Shown one piece after another: positions 8,739 through 17,337 of a stretch of 58,258 nt of DNA. Position 1 is the first letter of the stretch. The number at the start of each line of letters is the position of its first letter. Location of the stretch: NCBI GenBank assembly GCA_001029295.1, contig LDXJ01000040.1, positions 1-58,258 on the forward strand, given 5' to 3'. This DNA is from Peptococcaceae bacterium CEB3. GTDB taxonomy: Bacteria; Bacillota; Desulfitobacteriia; Desulfitobacteriales; Desulfitobacteriaceae. The notes under the pieces are model-generated. The model did no database searches and had not been told where the DNA came from. It was given only the letters and a program-made list of their open reading frames with translations. The position numbers and the translations under genes are program-made.

Positions 8739-8821
8739 GAGATGCCGCGGGTGCCGGAACGCTGTGGATGGCAGAACGCTGTGGATGGCGGAACGCCGCG
8801 GGTGCCGGGATGCCGTGGATC
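8739..8821 (+). repeat. 17-base tandem repeat upstream of flgK
   Basis: About five imperfect units of 17 bases, for example GCAGAACGCTGTGGATG at 8771-8787, with neighbours at 8754-8770, 8788-8804 and 8805-8821. They fill the gap between the flgN-like gene and the flgK ribosome site. Units differ at 2-6 positions and there are no unique spacers, so this is a minisatellite and not a CRISPR. Confidence 0.7.
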
Positions 8822-8847
8822 CTAACCCCGTTTGAGGAGGATGGGCT

Positions 8848-10773
8848 ATGCCTTCGACGTTTTTCGGCCTGCAAATTGCCGCCAATGCCCTGGCGGCCCA
8901 ACAGGCCGCGGTGGATGTCACCGGACACAACATCGCAAATGCCTCAAATGCCAGCTATACCCGGGAAGTGCCCAACTTTGTGGCGGCCACTCCCTATACC
9001 TTTCCGTCCGCCGGCCACTACCTCACCTTGGGCGAGGGGGTTAACATCGGTTCCGTGACCCGGGCCAGAGACGCCTTTGTCGACGCCCAATACCGCAACC
9101 AGAATTCTCTGCTTTCCTATTGGACCCAACAGCAGGACGGACTGAACAAGATCCAGGGCATCGTAAACGAGCCCTCCGACAGCAGTCTCGCCAGCACCCT
9201 CAACACTTTCTGGTCCGACTGGTCCACCCTGGCGAACAATGCCCAGAACAGCGCGGCCAGGACGACTGTTCAACAACAATCCGTCACTTTGGCGGAAATG
9301 TTCAACCAAATGAGTACCCAGATCTCGACTCTGCAGACGAGCTATGAGTCGGCGGTCAGCACGGGAGTATCCCAGGTCAATTCCATCGCCGAGCAGATCA
9401 GCCAGCTGAATATCCAGATCAACAAAGCAGAGGCCGGCGGCAGCAATCCCAATGACCTTTTGGATCGGCGCGATGCCTTGGTCGACCAACTCTCACAATA
9501 TTACCAGGTGAGCGTGGTTCAAACCAAGCAGGGCGCGGTCAGCAACTATGAAGTCAAAATCGGGGGCCAGGATCTGGTTAACGGGGCCAATTACAACACT
9601 TTGGCTTTCAATCCCGCGGCCAACGTCGACGTCAGCTGGAGCGGGGGGAAGCCGGTGTTGGCTCAGGATGTAACTTGGGCCACGGTCACGACTCCCAGCG
9701 GTCCCGCGCAGCCGAGCGTGAACGCGGCCGTCGGCTCGGGAGACGGATCGGGCGGTGACACCGGCAGCATCAAGGGAAATCTGGATAATTTGACTAAGCT
9801 GGCGGGACTGCAGAAGAAATACGACGACATGGCTCAGGGGATTGCCGACGCGGTCAACCAAGTGCAAAACCAGGGAATTGACATGTACGGCCAGGCAGGC
9901 GGCAGCGGGCAATCGTTCTTTACCTATAATATATCCGCCTCTTCTCAATACGCCTCCCAGGGGGCGGCGGCCAGCCTGCAGGTCAATGGCAGCATTCTTC
10001 ATGACCCGAACAAGATCGCGGCCGCAGACCCCGCGGGCGGGGAGATAACCGCCGGAACGGCTTCCCTGCAAGTGGGCACAACCACCTATTCCGTCAACGT
10101 CACGGCAGGGGAGACTTTGGCTTCCGTCCTGAACGCGCTGCAAAAACAGATTCCCGGGGCGTTTAAGTATACGATTTCGGGCAATCAGGTTAAGATTGAC
10201 AATACGACGAACACAACCACGCCGCCTTCCCCTCAAAGCATTTCCTTCAGCACGACGGACACCAGCAATCTCTGGCAGATCGCCGGCCTGGAACCCGCTC
10301 CTCCCGCTCCTCCTGCTCCCTCCGTGGCCCCGGGGGGGTTTGCGACCGGAACGATCACGGTACCCTCATCAGACATCCAGTCCAACGGGGCCAATGCCCA
10401 AAGTATCGCCGATCTGCAAAACGGCTGGTCGCCGCTTCAGTTTGCCGGAACTCCGTCCCAGCCGGTGCTCCCCGCCGGAGCCGGGAATTTGAGTAACCCT
10501 GTGTTTACGGCGGTTTCCGTCTCCGACTATTACGGGGCCTTGATCTCGGGGATTGGCGTGGACGGGCAGCAAGCCAACAATATGCAGGCCAACCAACAGA
10601 CCCTCGTGGACAGCCTCTCCAACCAGCGGCAGTCCGTCTCCGGGGTCTCCCTCGATCAGGAAATGACGAACATGATCACTTATCAGAAAAGCTACACCGC
10701 CGCGGCCAGGGTCGTGACCATGATGGACGACATGCTCAACACCCTTGTCACCGGGATGGGCATCACTCGCTAA
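8848..10773 (+). CDS. flgK: Flagellar hook-associated protein 1
   Basis: 641-residue FlgK, the hook-filament junction protein. The N-terminus has the rod/hook-family motif FFGLQIAANALAAQQAAVDV followed by GHNIANASNASYTRE. The D1 coiled region includes NEPSDSSLASTLNTFWSDW, and the C-terminus has the conserved SGVSLDQEMTNMITYQKSYT with the final helix AARVVTMMDDMLNTLV. It is about 100 residues longer than many FlgK proteins. The extra length lies in the middle domain, which includes a proline-rich linker near residues 480-495 (PAPPAPPAPS). The ATG follows GAGGAGG at 8833-8839. It is followed after 15 bases by flgL. Confidence 0.96.
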   Translation: MPSTFFGLQIAANALAAQQAAVDVTGHNIANASNASYTREVPNFVAATPYTFPSAGHYLTLGEGVNIGSVTRARDAFVDAQYRNQNSLLSYWTQQQDGLNKIQGIVNEPSDSSLASTLNTFWSDWSTLANNAQNSAARTTVQQQSVTLAEMFNQMSTQISTLQTSYESAVSTGVSQVNSIAEQISQLNIQINKAEAGGSNPNDLLDRRDALVDQLSQYYQVSVVQTKQGAVSNYEVKIGGQDLVNGANYNTLAFNPAANVDVSWSGGKPVLAQDVTWATVTTPSGPAQPSVNAAVGSGDGSGGDTGSIKGNLDNLTKLAGLQKKYDDMAQGIADAVNQVQNQGIDMYGQAGGSGQSFFTYNISASSQYASQGAAASLQVNGSILHDPNKIAAADPAGGEITAGTASLQVGTTTYSVNVTAGETLASVLNALQKQIPGAFKYTISGNQVKIDNTTNTTTPPSPQSISFSTTDTSNLWQIAGLEPAPPAPPAPSVAPGGFATGTITVPSSDIQSNGANAQSIADLQNGWSPLQFAGTPSQPVLPAGAGNLSNPVFTAVSVSDYYGALISGIGVDGQQANNMQANQQTLVDSLSNQRQSVSGVSLDQEMTNMITYQKSYTAAARVVTMMDDMLNTLVTGMGITR

Positions 10774-10788
10774 GAGAGGAGGGTTTTC

Positions 10789-11661
10789 ATGCGCATAACC
10801 AACATCATGATGGGTCAAAACCTTCTCAGCAACCTGGAAGCTGTACAGACCACCATCCAGAAGTACCAGAATCAGCTGGCTTCGGGCAAGAAAATCAACC
10901 AGCCTGCCGACGATCCGGTGGGCACCCAGCTCACCCTCGGGCTCAAGGGGGCCTTGAGTGACAACTCACAATGGCAGGGGAACGCCTCCCAGGGACTTTC
11001 CGTTCTGCAGACCACGAATGCCACCCTGCAAAATATGATGGGGATGCTGCAACGGGCCAGGACTTTGGCCGTGGAAGTGAACAACGGCACCTTTACTCCG
11101 GCAGACAGAGCGACGACGGCCGACGAAGTCCAGCAGATCCAGCAGGAAGTGGGCTCCCTGGCCAATACCCAGGTCGGGGACATGTACATCTTTTCCGGAA
11201 CCTCCAGTTCCCAACCTTGGCAGGGTGCGGCAAATTGGACCGGAAACGCGGGACTGGTCAATATAGCGGTGGGCAAAGGCGAACAGATTCCGATCAACGC
11301 GGATTTCACCGGTTTATTTCAAGGGACGGGCAGCATTTTCAATGTCCTGTCCGGCTTTGTCAGCGACCTGAAGAGCAACAACCTGAGCGGCCTGCAGAAC
11401 GATCTGCAGAATATAGACAACCAAGTGCAGAGTTTTACGGCCAAAGAAGCGGAACTCGGGGCCTTGACCGACAGGGTGCAAACGGTTCAGAACAACTTGC
11501 AGCAAAGCTCCACCAATCTAAACCAGAACCTTTCCACTGTGCAGGACGCGGATGTGGCCACCGTGATCACCCATCTGACCAACGCCCAGAACGTCTACCA
11601 GGCGGCTCTCTCCGTCGGCGCACGCTACATTCAGCCTTCCCTGGCCGACTACATGAAATAA
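10789..11661 (+). CDS. flgL: Flagellar hook-associated protein 3
   Basis: 290-residue FlgL, the second junction protein between hook and filament, related to flagellin. The N-terminal helix reads NLLSNLEAVQTTIQKYQNQL, then SGKKINQPADDPVGTQLTL, the usual FlgL variant of the flagellin motif. The C-terminus has TVQDADVATVITHLTNAQNV and YQAALSVGARYIQPSLADYM. The start is fixed by GAGAGGAGGGTTTTCATG. It directly follows flgK in the same operon. A short gap then leads to flaG. Confidence 0.95.
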   Translation: MRITNIMMGQNLLSNLEAVQTTIQKYQNQLASGKKINQPADDPVGTQLTLGLKGALSDNSQWQGNASQGLSVLQTTNATLQNMMGMLQRARTLAVEVNNGTFTPADRATTADEVQQIQQEVGSLANTQVGDMYIFSGTSSSQPWQGAANWTGNAGLVNIAVGKGEQIPINADFTGLFQGTGSIFNVLSGFVSDLKSNNLSGLQNDLQNIDNQVQSFTAKEAELGALTDRVQTVQNNLQQSSTNLNQNLSTVQDADVATVITHLTNAQNVYQAALSVGARYIQPSLADYMK

Positions 11662-11770
11662 GGAGACAGGGCAGGTTTGTGCTTCCTTCAGCCCCGAACC
11701 CAGAGTACGGGGAACCACCCCACTTGTGGAAGCGGGAGCCTCACGATTGGATCAAAAGGAGTGGATGCCG

Positions 11771-12205
11771 ATGTCGATTGACAGCTTGCCGCCGGTTCAA
11801 TCCCCCCAGCAGCAACTTCTGCAGCAACAGGAGCAGGGGCAGGTCTTTCCCTTGGCCAATCCCGCCAGTGAGGAGGCCAAAGTTCTCTCACCGGAGAAAC
11901 GCGTACCGGTGACAGGCCGCAAAGGCAAGGGAGCCAAGGCTGACCATGACCGGGCCAAAACGCAACTCTCGCGCCAGGAGGCGGAAAAACTGGCCCAAAA
12001 GCTGAACCAGATCATGGGCCTGATCGAGAAGCGCCTGCTGTTTAAAGTGAGCGAGGAGAAAGACAGCGCTTTGGATGATATTCAGGTCAAGGTCATCGAT
12101 CAAAAGACGGGCAAAGTATTGGCGATCATCCCGCCCAAAAACCTGCAGGAGTTGTTGGGCAACGTCAAAGATGCCGTAGGTATCCTGTTCGACGCCTGGG
12201 CATAG
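11771..12205 (+). CDS. flaG: FlaG-family flagellar protein
   Basis: About 144 residues. The C-terminal half matches the FlaG domain: a helix SRQEAEKLAQKLNQIMGLIE, then LLFKVSEEKDSALDDIQVKV and IDQKTGKVLAIIPPKNLQEL. FlaG proteins influence filament length and often sit near fliD. The N-terminal ~70 residues are glutamine- and lysine-rich and not conserved. There are two candidate starts: ATG 11765 and ATG 11771. The latter lies about 9 bases after AAAGGAG and is preferred. It is the last gene of the flagellar block and is followed by a terminator. Confidence 0.85.
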   Translation: MSIDSLPPVQSPQQQLLQQQEQGQVFPLANPASEEAKVLSPEKRVPVTGRKGKGAKADHDRAKTQLSRQEAEKLAQKLNQIMGLIEKRLLFKVSEEKDSALDDIQVKVIDQKTGKVLAIIPPKNLQELLGNVKDAVGILFDAWA

Positions 12206-12564
12206 CAGATGACGTCGGCGAAGCTGTTCGCCCGCTATCAAGCCTGCTGAGAAACTGGCAGGTATTCGGCCTCTCTGTACGGCCGAAGGCCATCCGCCGG
12301 GAACTGCGATACAGAAGAGGCGGCGGACCGGCCGCAAATACTTCCGGTACTAAAGCGGAAAAACGGGCCGACTCAGGGCAAGACGGCTCGTTTGTTTGTT
12401 CTTGTGCGTTGCGAAGGAATTCAGTCCCTTTCAAGTTCAGCCGTCCCTCGGCATCCGCGCCATCATGTCCCTCGTGTGGTGTTTCCTATGAGGCTATGTT
12501 GCTTCCGACGGGTGCTATGTACTATGATGAAGAGAAATACAGGCAGGGGGCAGAGAAAGGAACA
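12206..12564 (+). other. Gap between flaG and neuC, with terminator and promoter
   Basis: This 359-base gap contains a terminator (12363-12404) and, further on, a plausible sigma-A promoter. TTGCTT at 12499-12504, an 18-base spacer and TATGAT at 12523-12528 would start transcription about 30 bases before the neuC GTG. No gene is supported in it. Confidence 0.5.
12363..12404 (+). terminator. Terminator of the flgK-flgL-flaG unit
   Basis: AACGGGCCG at 12363-12371 pairs with CGGCTCGTT at 12385-12393 (one G-U), loop of 13 bases, preceded by a run of A and followed by the T-rich TGTTTGTTCTT. This is a typical intrinsic terminator. Confidence 0.72.
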
Positions 12565-13911
12565 GTGAATGACCGGGTGAGAAAGATTTGCGTGGTGACA
12601 GGTTCTCGGGCCGAGTACGGCCTATTGTATCCGCTCCTGCGGGAAATTCAGGCGGATCCGGACTTAGAGCTTCTGCTTTTGGTGACGGGAACGCATCTCT
12701 CACCGGAATTCGGCCTCACTTACCGAGAGATTGAGCGGGACGGTTTCACCATTGCGGACAAGGTGGAGATGCTCCTGTCAGCCGATACACCTACCGCTAT
12801 TGCCAAGTCGGTGGGGCTGGCGACGATTGGACTGGCCGAGAGCTATGCCCGCCTCCAACCGGACATTGTCGTGATCCTCGGAGACCGCTATGAGATATTG
12901 GCCGCGGCTCAGGCGGCTCTCTTCGCCCGCATTCCTCTCGCCCACCTGCACGGGGGGGAACGGACGGAGGGAGCGATGGATGAGGCGATTCGCCACGCGG
13001 TCACCAAAATGGCCCACCTGCACTTCGTGGCGGCCGAGCCCTACCGCCGGAGGGTGATTCAGTTGGGAGAGGACCCGGCGCGGGTATTCAATGTCGGAGC
13101 CGTGGGTTCGGACAATATCCGGCGGCAGCGGCTTCGAAGCCGGGAGAGCCTGGAGCGGGAACTCGAGTTTCCCCTGGGTAAGGTCAACTTCCTGGTGACC
13201 TACCATCCTGTGACTCTGGGGCGGACCGATTCGGCCTCTGCTATGGGGGAGCTTCTGGCTGCCCTTGATCATTTTCCGGAAGCCCAGATCATCTTTACGA
13301 AGCCGAATTCGGATACGGACGGGCGCGTCATCGGCCGGATGATGGAAAGCTACGCGGCCCGGCAGCCGGAGAGGGCCAAGGTCTTCGTCTCCCTGGGACA
13401 GGTGCGCTATTTCAGCGCCGTCAGTCAATGCGCGGTCGTCATCGGGAATTCTTCCAGCGGGCTGACCGAAGTGCCCGCCTTGGGCAGACCTGCCGTCAAC
13501 CTGGGGGAGCGGCAGAAGGGGCGGCTCCGACCGGCCTCGGTGATCGACTGTGCCGAGCGGGAGGAGGACATCGTTCGGGCCATCACGGAGGCTTTGTCCC
13601 CCGAATTTCAGGCTCGGGCGCGGGAAATCGCGCGGGAGGGAGCGCAGGAGGTGACGCGGGAGAGGGTGCAAGAGATGACCCAGGGGATAACCGGAGGGGC
13701 GACGCGGGATATAACGCAGGATTCAACGCGGGATATAAGGCGGGAGGGAGAGGAAGGCCCTGTCGATCCAGATGTGGGGCCGGAAAAACAGCGCCCGGTT
13801 GCGCGCAGGATCAAGGAGATTCTCAAAGAGGTTAACATTGAGGGCCTGCGCATGAAAAGTTTTTTCGACCTCCCGGCGCCAAAGGGGAAAGAAGGGCAAA
13901 AAAATGTCTGA
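12565..13911 (+). CDS. neuC: UDP-sugar 2-epimerase, hydrolysing (NeuC/LegG type)
   Basis: About 448 residues. The enzyme removes UDP while epimerising C2 of UDP-GlcNAc (or, in legionaminate synthesis, UDP-diacetylbacillosamine). Motifs: VVTGSRAEYGLLYPLL at the N-terminus, VVILGDRYEILAAAQAA, IPLAHLHGGERTEGAMDEAI and VVIGNSSSGLTEVPALG. The GTG at 12565 follows AGAAAGGA and lies downstream of a sigma-A-like promoter; longer in-frame starts add unconserved sequence. The family is usually about 380 residues. The excess is near the C-terminus, at about residues 350-410, where a degenerate short repeat encodes Thr/Arg/Asp/Gly-rich sequence. The stop overlaps neuB by 8 bases. Confidence 0.87.
   Translation: MNDRVRKICVVTGSRAEYGLLYPLLREIQADPDLELLLLVTGTHLSPEFGLTYREIERDGFTIADKVEMLLSADTPTAIAKSVGLATIGLAESYARLQPDIVVILGDRYEILAAAQAALFARIPLAHLHGGERTEGAMDEAIRHAVTKMAHLHFVAAEPYRRRVIQLGEDPARVFNVGAVGSDNIRRQRLRSRESLERELEFPLGKVNFLVTYHPVTLGRTDSASAMGELLAALDHFPEAQIIFTKPNSDTDGRVIGRMMESYAARQPERAKVFVSLGQVRYFSAVSQCAVVIGNSSSGLTEVPALGRPAVNLGERQKGRLRPASVIDCAEREEDIVRAITEALSPEFQARAREIAREGAQEVTRERVQEMTQGITGGATRDITQDSTRDIRREGEEGPVDPDVGPEKQRPVARRIKEILKEVNIEGLRMKSFFDLPAPKGKEGQKNV
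13610..13755 (+). repeat. Degenerate 12-base repeats inside neuC
   Basis: The neuC 3' region contains variants of ACGCGGGATATA (for example at about 13710, 13722 and 13734) and related GCGCGGGAG units. It encodes a hydrophilic Arg/Thr/Asp/Glu/Gly-rich insert near the C-terminus. The insert is in frame and absent from the normal enzyme length, so it looks like a minisatellite tolerated within a coding region. Confidence 0.55.
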
Positions 13912-15169
13912 CCGGCATGTTAGGATTATAGCGGAGGCCGGCGTCAACCACAACGGGAGCACGGAACTGGCTCTGCGGCTGGTCGAAGCGGCGGCCCGGG
14001 CGGGCGCCGATATAGTGAAGTTTCAAACCTTTAAGGCTGAGAGCCTGGCCACCCCGGCGGCGCCGAAGGCTGCTTATCAGGTGAGGGCCCGGGATTTATC
14101 CGAGCCGTCCGATCCTGGCGCAGTGCGGAATCCGTCTGAATCACTCAATCCCGCCGCAGGGTTAAATCCGCTCGCGGCAAAGAAGGCATTCGCCGGCGGA
14201 GGGGCGCTCCGGCCGCAGCCGAACGGTGCCGAGAGCGAGAGCCAACTAACCATGCTCAAGCGGCTGGAACTGACAGGGGAGCAGCACCGGAGCATCCTCG
14301 AGCATTGCCGGAAAATGGGGATTGAGTTCCTCTCCACCCCTTTTGAAGAAGAGAGCCTCCGCTATTTGGTCCACGAGCTGGGTGTCCGGCAGATCAAGAT
14401 TTCTTCCGGCGACTTGACCAACGGCCCCCTCCTCCTGGCGGCGGCCCGGACCGGCAGGCCCGTCATCCTCTCGACCGGGATGGGCACGCTGGGGGAGGTC
14501 GAGGCAGCCCTGGGGGTCCTGGCTTACGGCTATCTGGGACAGGCTGAGCCGGCCGGACTCTCCGGGGGGCGTGTGGGGGAGGTTTTTCAGGAAGCCTTCT
14601 CCTCGTCGGCCGGTCAGAAGGCCCTGCGGGACCGAGTGACCCTCCTCCACTGCACGACGGAATATCCGGCTCCCTATGACGAAGTAAACCTTAAGGCCAT
14701 GCGGACCATGAAAGAGGCCTTCGGTTTACCCGTCGGGCTCTCGGATCATACGGCGGGAATCGCGGCCGCGCTGGGAGCGGTTGCCCTGGGGGCGGTCGTC
14801 ATCGAAAAGCATTTTACCTTGGACCGTGCCCTTCCGGGTCCGGATCACAAAGCCTCTTTGGAGCCGCGGGAGCTTCAGGCCCTGGCAGAAGGCATCCGGG
14901 CCTTGGAGGAAGCGCTCGGTTCAGCTGGGAAAGCTCCCTCAGCCTCGGAACTGAAGAACCGCCCGGCGGCGCGGAAATCCCTGGTGGCCTTGCGCCGGAT
15001 TGAGGTAGGAGAAGTCTTTACCCCGGAAAATCTCGGGACCAAGCGTCCGGGGGGGGGAATGTCCCCCATGGAGTACTGGGGGGTGTTGGGGAAGGTCGCT
15101 CCGCGGAGCTTTGAGGAAAACGAGCAAGTCGTACTGGCCCTCATTGAACGAGTTTGCTTCCAACCTTAG
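13904..15169 (+). CDS. neuB: Nonulosonic acid synthase (NeuB/LegI type)
   Basis: 421-residue TIM-barrel synthase that condenses phosphoenolpyruvate with a 6-carbon N-acyl sugar to give sialic or legionaminic acid. Visible motifs: IIAEAGVNHNGSTELALRLV, DIVKFQTFKAESLAT, FLSTPFEEESLRYL, KISSGDLTNGPLL, STGMGTLGEVEAAL, LHCTTEYPAPYDEVNLKAM, GLSDHTAG and EKHFTLDRALPGPDHKAS. The C-terminal SAF/antifreeze-like domain starts near RKSLVALRRIEVGE. The protein is about 70 residues longer than typical NeuB. There is an Ala/Pro/Asn-rich insert at about residues 65-105 and another loop after YGYLGQ. It overlaps neuC by 8 bases. Confidence 0.94.
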   Translation: MSDRHVRIIAEAGVNHNGSTELALRLVEAAARAGADIVKFQTFKAESLATPAAPKAAYQVRARDLSEPSDPGAVRNPSESLNPAAGLNPLAAKKAFAGGGALRPQPNGAESESQLTMLKRLELTGEQHRSILEHCRKMGIEFLSTPFEEESLRYLVHELGVRQIKISSGDLTNGPLLLAAARTGRPVILSTGMGTLGEVEAALGVLAYGYLGQAEPAGLSGGRVGEVFQEAFSSSAGQKALRDRVTLLHCTTEYPAPYDEVNLKAMRTMKEAFGLPVGLSDHTAGIAAALGAVALGAVVIEKHFTLDRALPGPDHKASLEPRELQALAEGIRALEEALGSAGKAPSASELKNRPAARKSLVALRRIEVGEVFTPENLGTKRPGGGMSPMEYWGVLGKVAPRSFEENEQVVLALIERVCFQP

Positions 15170-15210
15170 AGGTCAGAGTCTTCCGCAGAGCGTTGATAAA
15201 GGGGTTATAT

Positions 15211-15885
15211 ATGGACAAGAAAGCGCTAATTATCATCGGGGCAGGGGGACACGCCAAGGTCCTCTTGGACATCCTCCTGGCGCAGAAGGCAGACATCCTC
15301 GGCCTGACCGATGCGGACACTGCATCCCCGGGCGTCGGCAGGCACGTTTTAGGCGTGCCGGTGTTGGGAGGGGACAGTCAGGTTCCGGAGCATTCCCCTG
15401 AGGATATTCGACTGGTCAATGCCCTCGGATCCGTCGGCAGAATCGGCAAACGGCGCGAGATCTTCCAACACTTCAAAGCTTTGGGCTATTCGTTTGCCTC
15501 TGTATTCCATCCTGCAGCCATCATTTCCCGGCTGACTGAACTGGGCGAGGGGGTTCAGCTGATGGCTGGGGTAGTGGTTCAAGCGGGCGTGGTCCTGGGG
15601 GACAACGTCCTGGTCAACACCCGGGCGTCAGTGGACCACGACTGCAGGATCGGCGCCCATGCCCATCTGGCGCCGGGAGCTATACTCTCCGGCGGGGTCA
15701 CCTTGGGCGAGGGGGTTCATGTCGGTACGGGAGCCGTCATCATTCAGGGGATCACCGTCGGGGAAGGCTCTGTCATCGGGGCCGGGGCGGTGGTCATCCG
15801 CGACGTGCCTTCCGGGGTAACGGTTGCGGGAAATCCCGCGAGGGTCAGTAACGCCGTACAGGGGTGTAGGACAGGGAATTCTTAG
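15211..15885 (+). CDS. neuD: NeuD/LegH-family sugar O/N-acetyltransferase
   Basis: About 224 residues. The N-terminal Rossmann-like PglD_N domain begins ALIIIGAGGHAKVLLDILLA. The C-terminal left-handed beta-helix of hexapeptide repeats includes ARASVDHDCRIGAHAHLAPG-type turns and ends with AGAVVIRDVPSGVTVAGNPA, the acetyl-CoA binding end of this family. It probably acetylates the nonulosonate precursor. The ATG at 15211 follows AAAGGGG; the upstream in-frame ATG at 15154 overlaps neuB and is less likely. The operon is interrupted after it by two unrelated genes before neuA. Confidence 0.85.
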   Translation: MDKKALIIIGAGGHAKVLLDILLAQKADILGLTDADTASPGVGRHVLGVPVLGGDSQVPEHSPEDIRLVNALGSVGRIGKRREIFQHFKALGYSFASVFHPAAIISRLTELGEGVQLMAGVVVQAGVVLGDNVLVNTRASVDHDCRIGAHAHLAPGAILSGGVTLGEGVHVGTGAVIIQGITVGEGSVIGAGAVVIRDVPSGVTVAGNPARVSNAVQGCRTGNS

Positions 15886-15977
15886 AACTTGGGCAGGACT
15901 AAGGGGAATTTCAAGAACTAATGGGGAGTTGCGACGTGCAGAGAGGAAAATAGAAGGTCAATACCAGGAACAGGTGT

Positions 15978-16006
15978 TTGCATTTATTCCCTTAAAAAGG
16001 TATACT
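15978..16006 (+). promoter_or_regulatory. Sigma-A type promoter of the HD/YwgA pair
   Basis: TTGCAT at 15978-15983, exactly 17 bases, then TATACT at 16001-16006, about 20 bases before the GTG start of the HD gene. The -10 is close to consensus and the -35 is weak. It suggests the inserted pair is transcribed on its own. The bases just upstream (15886-15925) contain two imperfect copies of a GGGAATTnnnAGAAC motif. Confidence 0.6.
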
Positions 16007-16026
16007 TTTAGGAAGAAGGTGCGGGA

Positions 16027-17337
16027 GTGCTTGTTTATGAAATTCGTGACCCCGTACACGGATTTATCCAGATCAACGAATGGGAACGGCAAATTATCAA
16101 TGACCCTGTTTTCCAGCGCTTAAGGAGGATTCGCCAGTTGGCGTGGACTGACATGGTGTACCCCGGAGCATGTCACAATCGGTTCGAACATTCTCTTGGC
16201 GTAATGCACGTTGCCACTAAGATGTTTGACAGCATCACAAGAAAAGAGGGAGAGTATCTTAAGGATGAATTGAATTTCTCAGAGCATGGTCTGGATAGAG
16301 ATCGCACTTTGCTACGTTTGGCCTGTTTGTTGCACGACGTTGGACATTCCCCCTTTTCACATGCTGGGGAAGGCTTGCTGTTAACCAATCCCGACACGGG
16401 AAAGTCTTACAAGCATGAGCACTATTCTGCAGCGGCTGTCAGATATTTACTTAAAGATTCGATCGAAAATAACCCATTGAATGAGAATTACCACATTACG
16501 GCGGAGGAAGTTGCGCAATTTCTGGAGGGCAGCACTGCCAGGTTTGGTCGAAGTTTGTTATGGCGTGACTTATTGTCCAGCCAACTGGATGCTGATCGTG
16601 CGGATTATTTATTACGCGATTCCTATCACTGCGGGGTTACATACGGTCATTATGATATAAACCGTCTTCTCTCAACTGTGACAATTGGCTTATCTGACAC
16701 AGGAAGCCCGATACTGTCCGTTGAAGAGGGTGGTATACATGTTGCAGAAGCCCTGATCCTTGCTCGCTACCAGATGTTTACCCAGGTATACTTTCAGCAT
16801 ACCCGAAGAGCCTACGATCACCACATCGCGGATGTCCTCAAGATTTTGTTAGAAAAAGAGCAGGAACACGACCCGGAAATAACGATTAAAGGGAAATTCC
16901 CGCCACCAACGAGTACGGAGAACACCCTGAAATACTTGCATTGGGATGATTGGAAAGTCTACGGTTTACTGTCCGACGGACAGGCCGGCGAGCCGGGTGA
17001 GCTTATCAAACGACGTAACCACTACCGTTGCATTCACCAAACTCACGAAGTGCCTACGAAAAGAGATATGGATTTTATCGATCTCTTAGGGACAGAGTTA
17101 GACCGGCAAGGAATTCCCGGCTTCATGGATAACGCGACCAGTTCGTGGTACAAGACAGGAAAGGAGGATATTTTGATTCGCACAAACAACGGCGTTTCCA
17201 GGAAAACTGTACCATTATCATCATTGTCTAGTTTAATCCAAGGGCTTAAGCCGGTTATGCAACAAAGGATTTATGTTCCCCAGGCGTATAAGCGGGAGGC
17301 GAAGTTGATTAAGGCAAGTGTGAAAGGAGAATGCTAA
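16027..17337 (+). CDS. HD-domain phosphohydrolase (YwfO/dGTPase-like)
   Basis: 436-residue HD-superfamily metal phosphohydrolase. The N-terminal DPVHGFIQINEWE and RLRRIRQLAWTDMVYPGACH, the HNRFEHSLGVMHVA motif (metal-ligand His55) and LLHDVGHSPFSHAGE (His103-Asp104) are typical of the YwfO and dNTP triphosphohydrolase branch, as is QLDADRADYLLRDSYHCG. It probably hydrolyses nucleotide phosphates in the cytoplasm; the exact substrate cannot be read. It starts at GTG 16027 with GGAAGAAGG upstream, and its stop overlaps the next ATG (TAATG). Composition is more AT-rich than the surrounding neu genes, consistent with insertion into the operon. In Bacillus subtilis ywfO and ywgA are also neighbours. 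Confidence 0.85.
   Translation: MLVYEIRDPVHGFIQINEWERQIINDPVFQRLRRIRQLAWTDMVYPGACHNRFEHSLGVMHVATKMFDSITRKEGEYLKDELNFSEHGLDRDRTLLRLACLLHDVGHSPFSHAGEGLLLTNPDTGKSYKHEHYSAAAVRYLLKDSIENNPLNENYHITAEEVAQFLEGSTARFGRSLLWRDLLSSQLDADRADYLLRDSYHCGVTYGHYDINRLLSTVTIGLSDTGSPILSVEEGGIHVAEALILARYQMFTQVYFQHTRRAYDHHIADVLKILLEKEQEHDPEITIKGKFPPPTSTENTLKYLHWDDWKVYGLLSDGQAGEPGELIKRRNHYRCIHQTHEVPTKRDMDFIDLLGTELDRQGIPGFMDNATSSWYKTGKEDILIRTNNGVSRKTVPLSSLSSLIQGLKPVMQQRIYVPQAYKREAKLIKASVKGEC

Noticed and set aside
12778-13671. 297-residue minus-strand frame opposite neuC
   Set aside because: Antisense shadow; the sense strand has all NeuC motifs.
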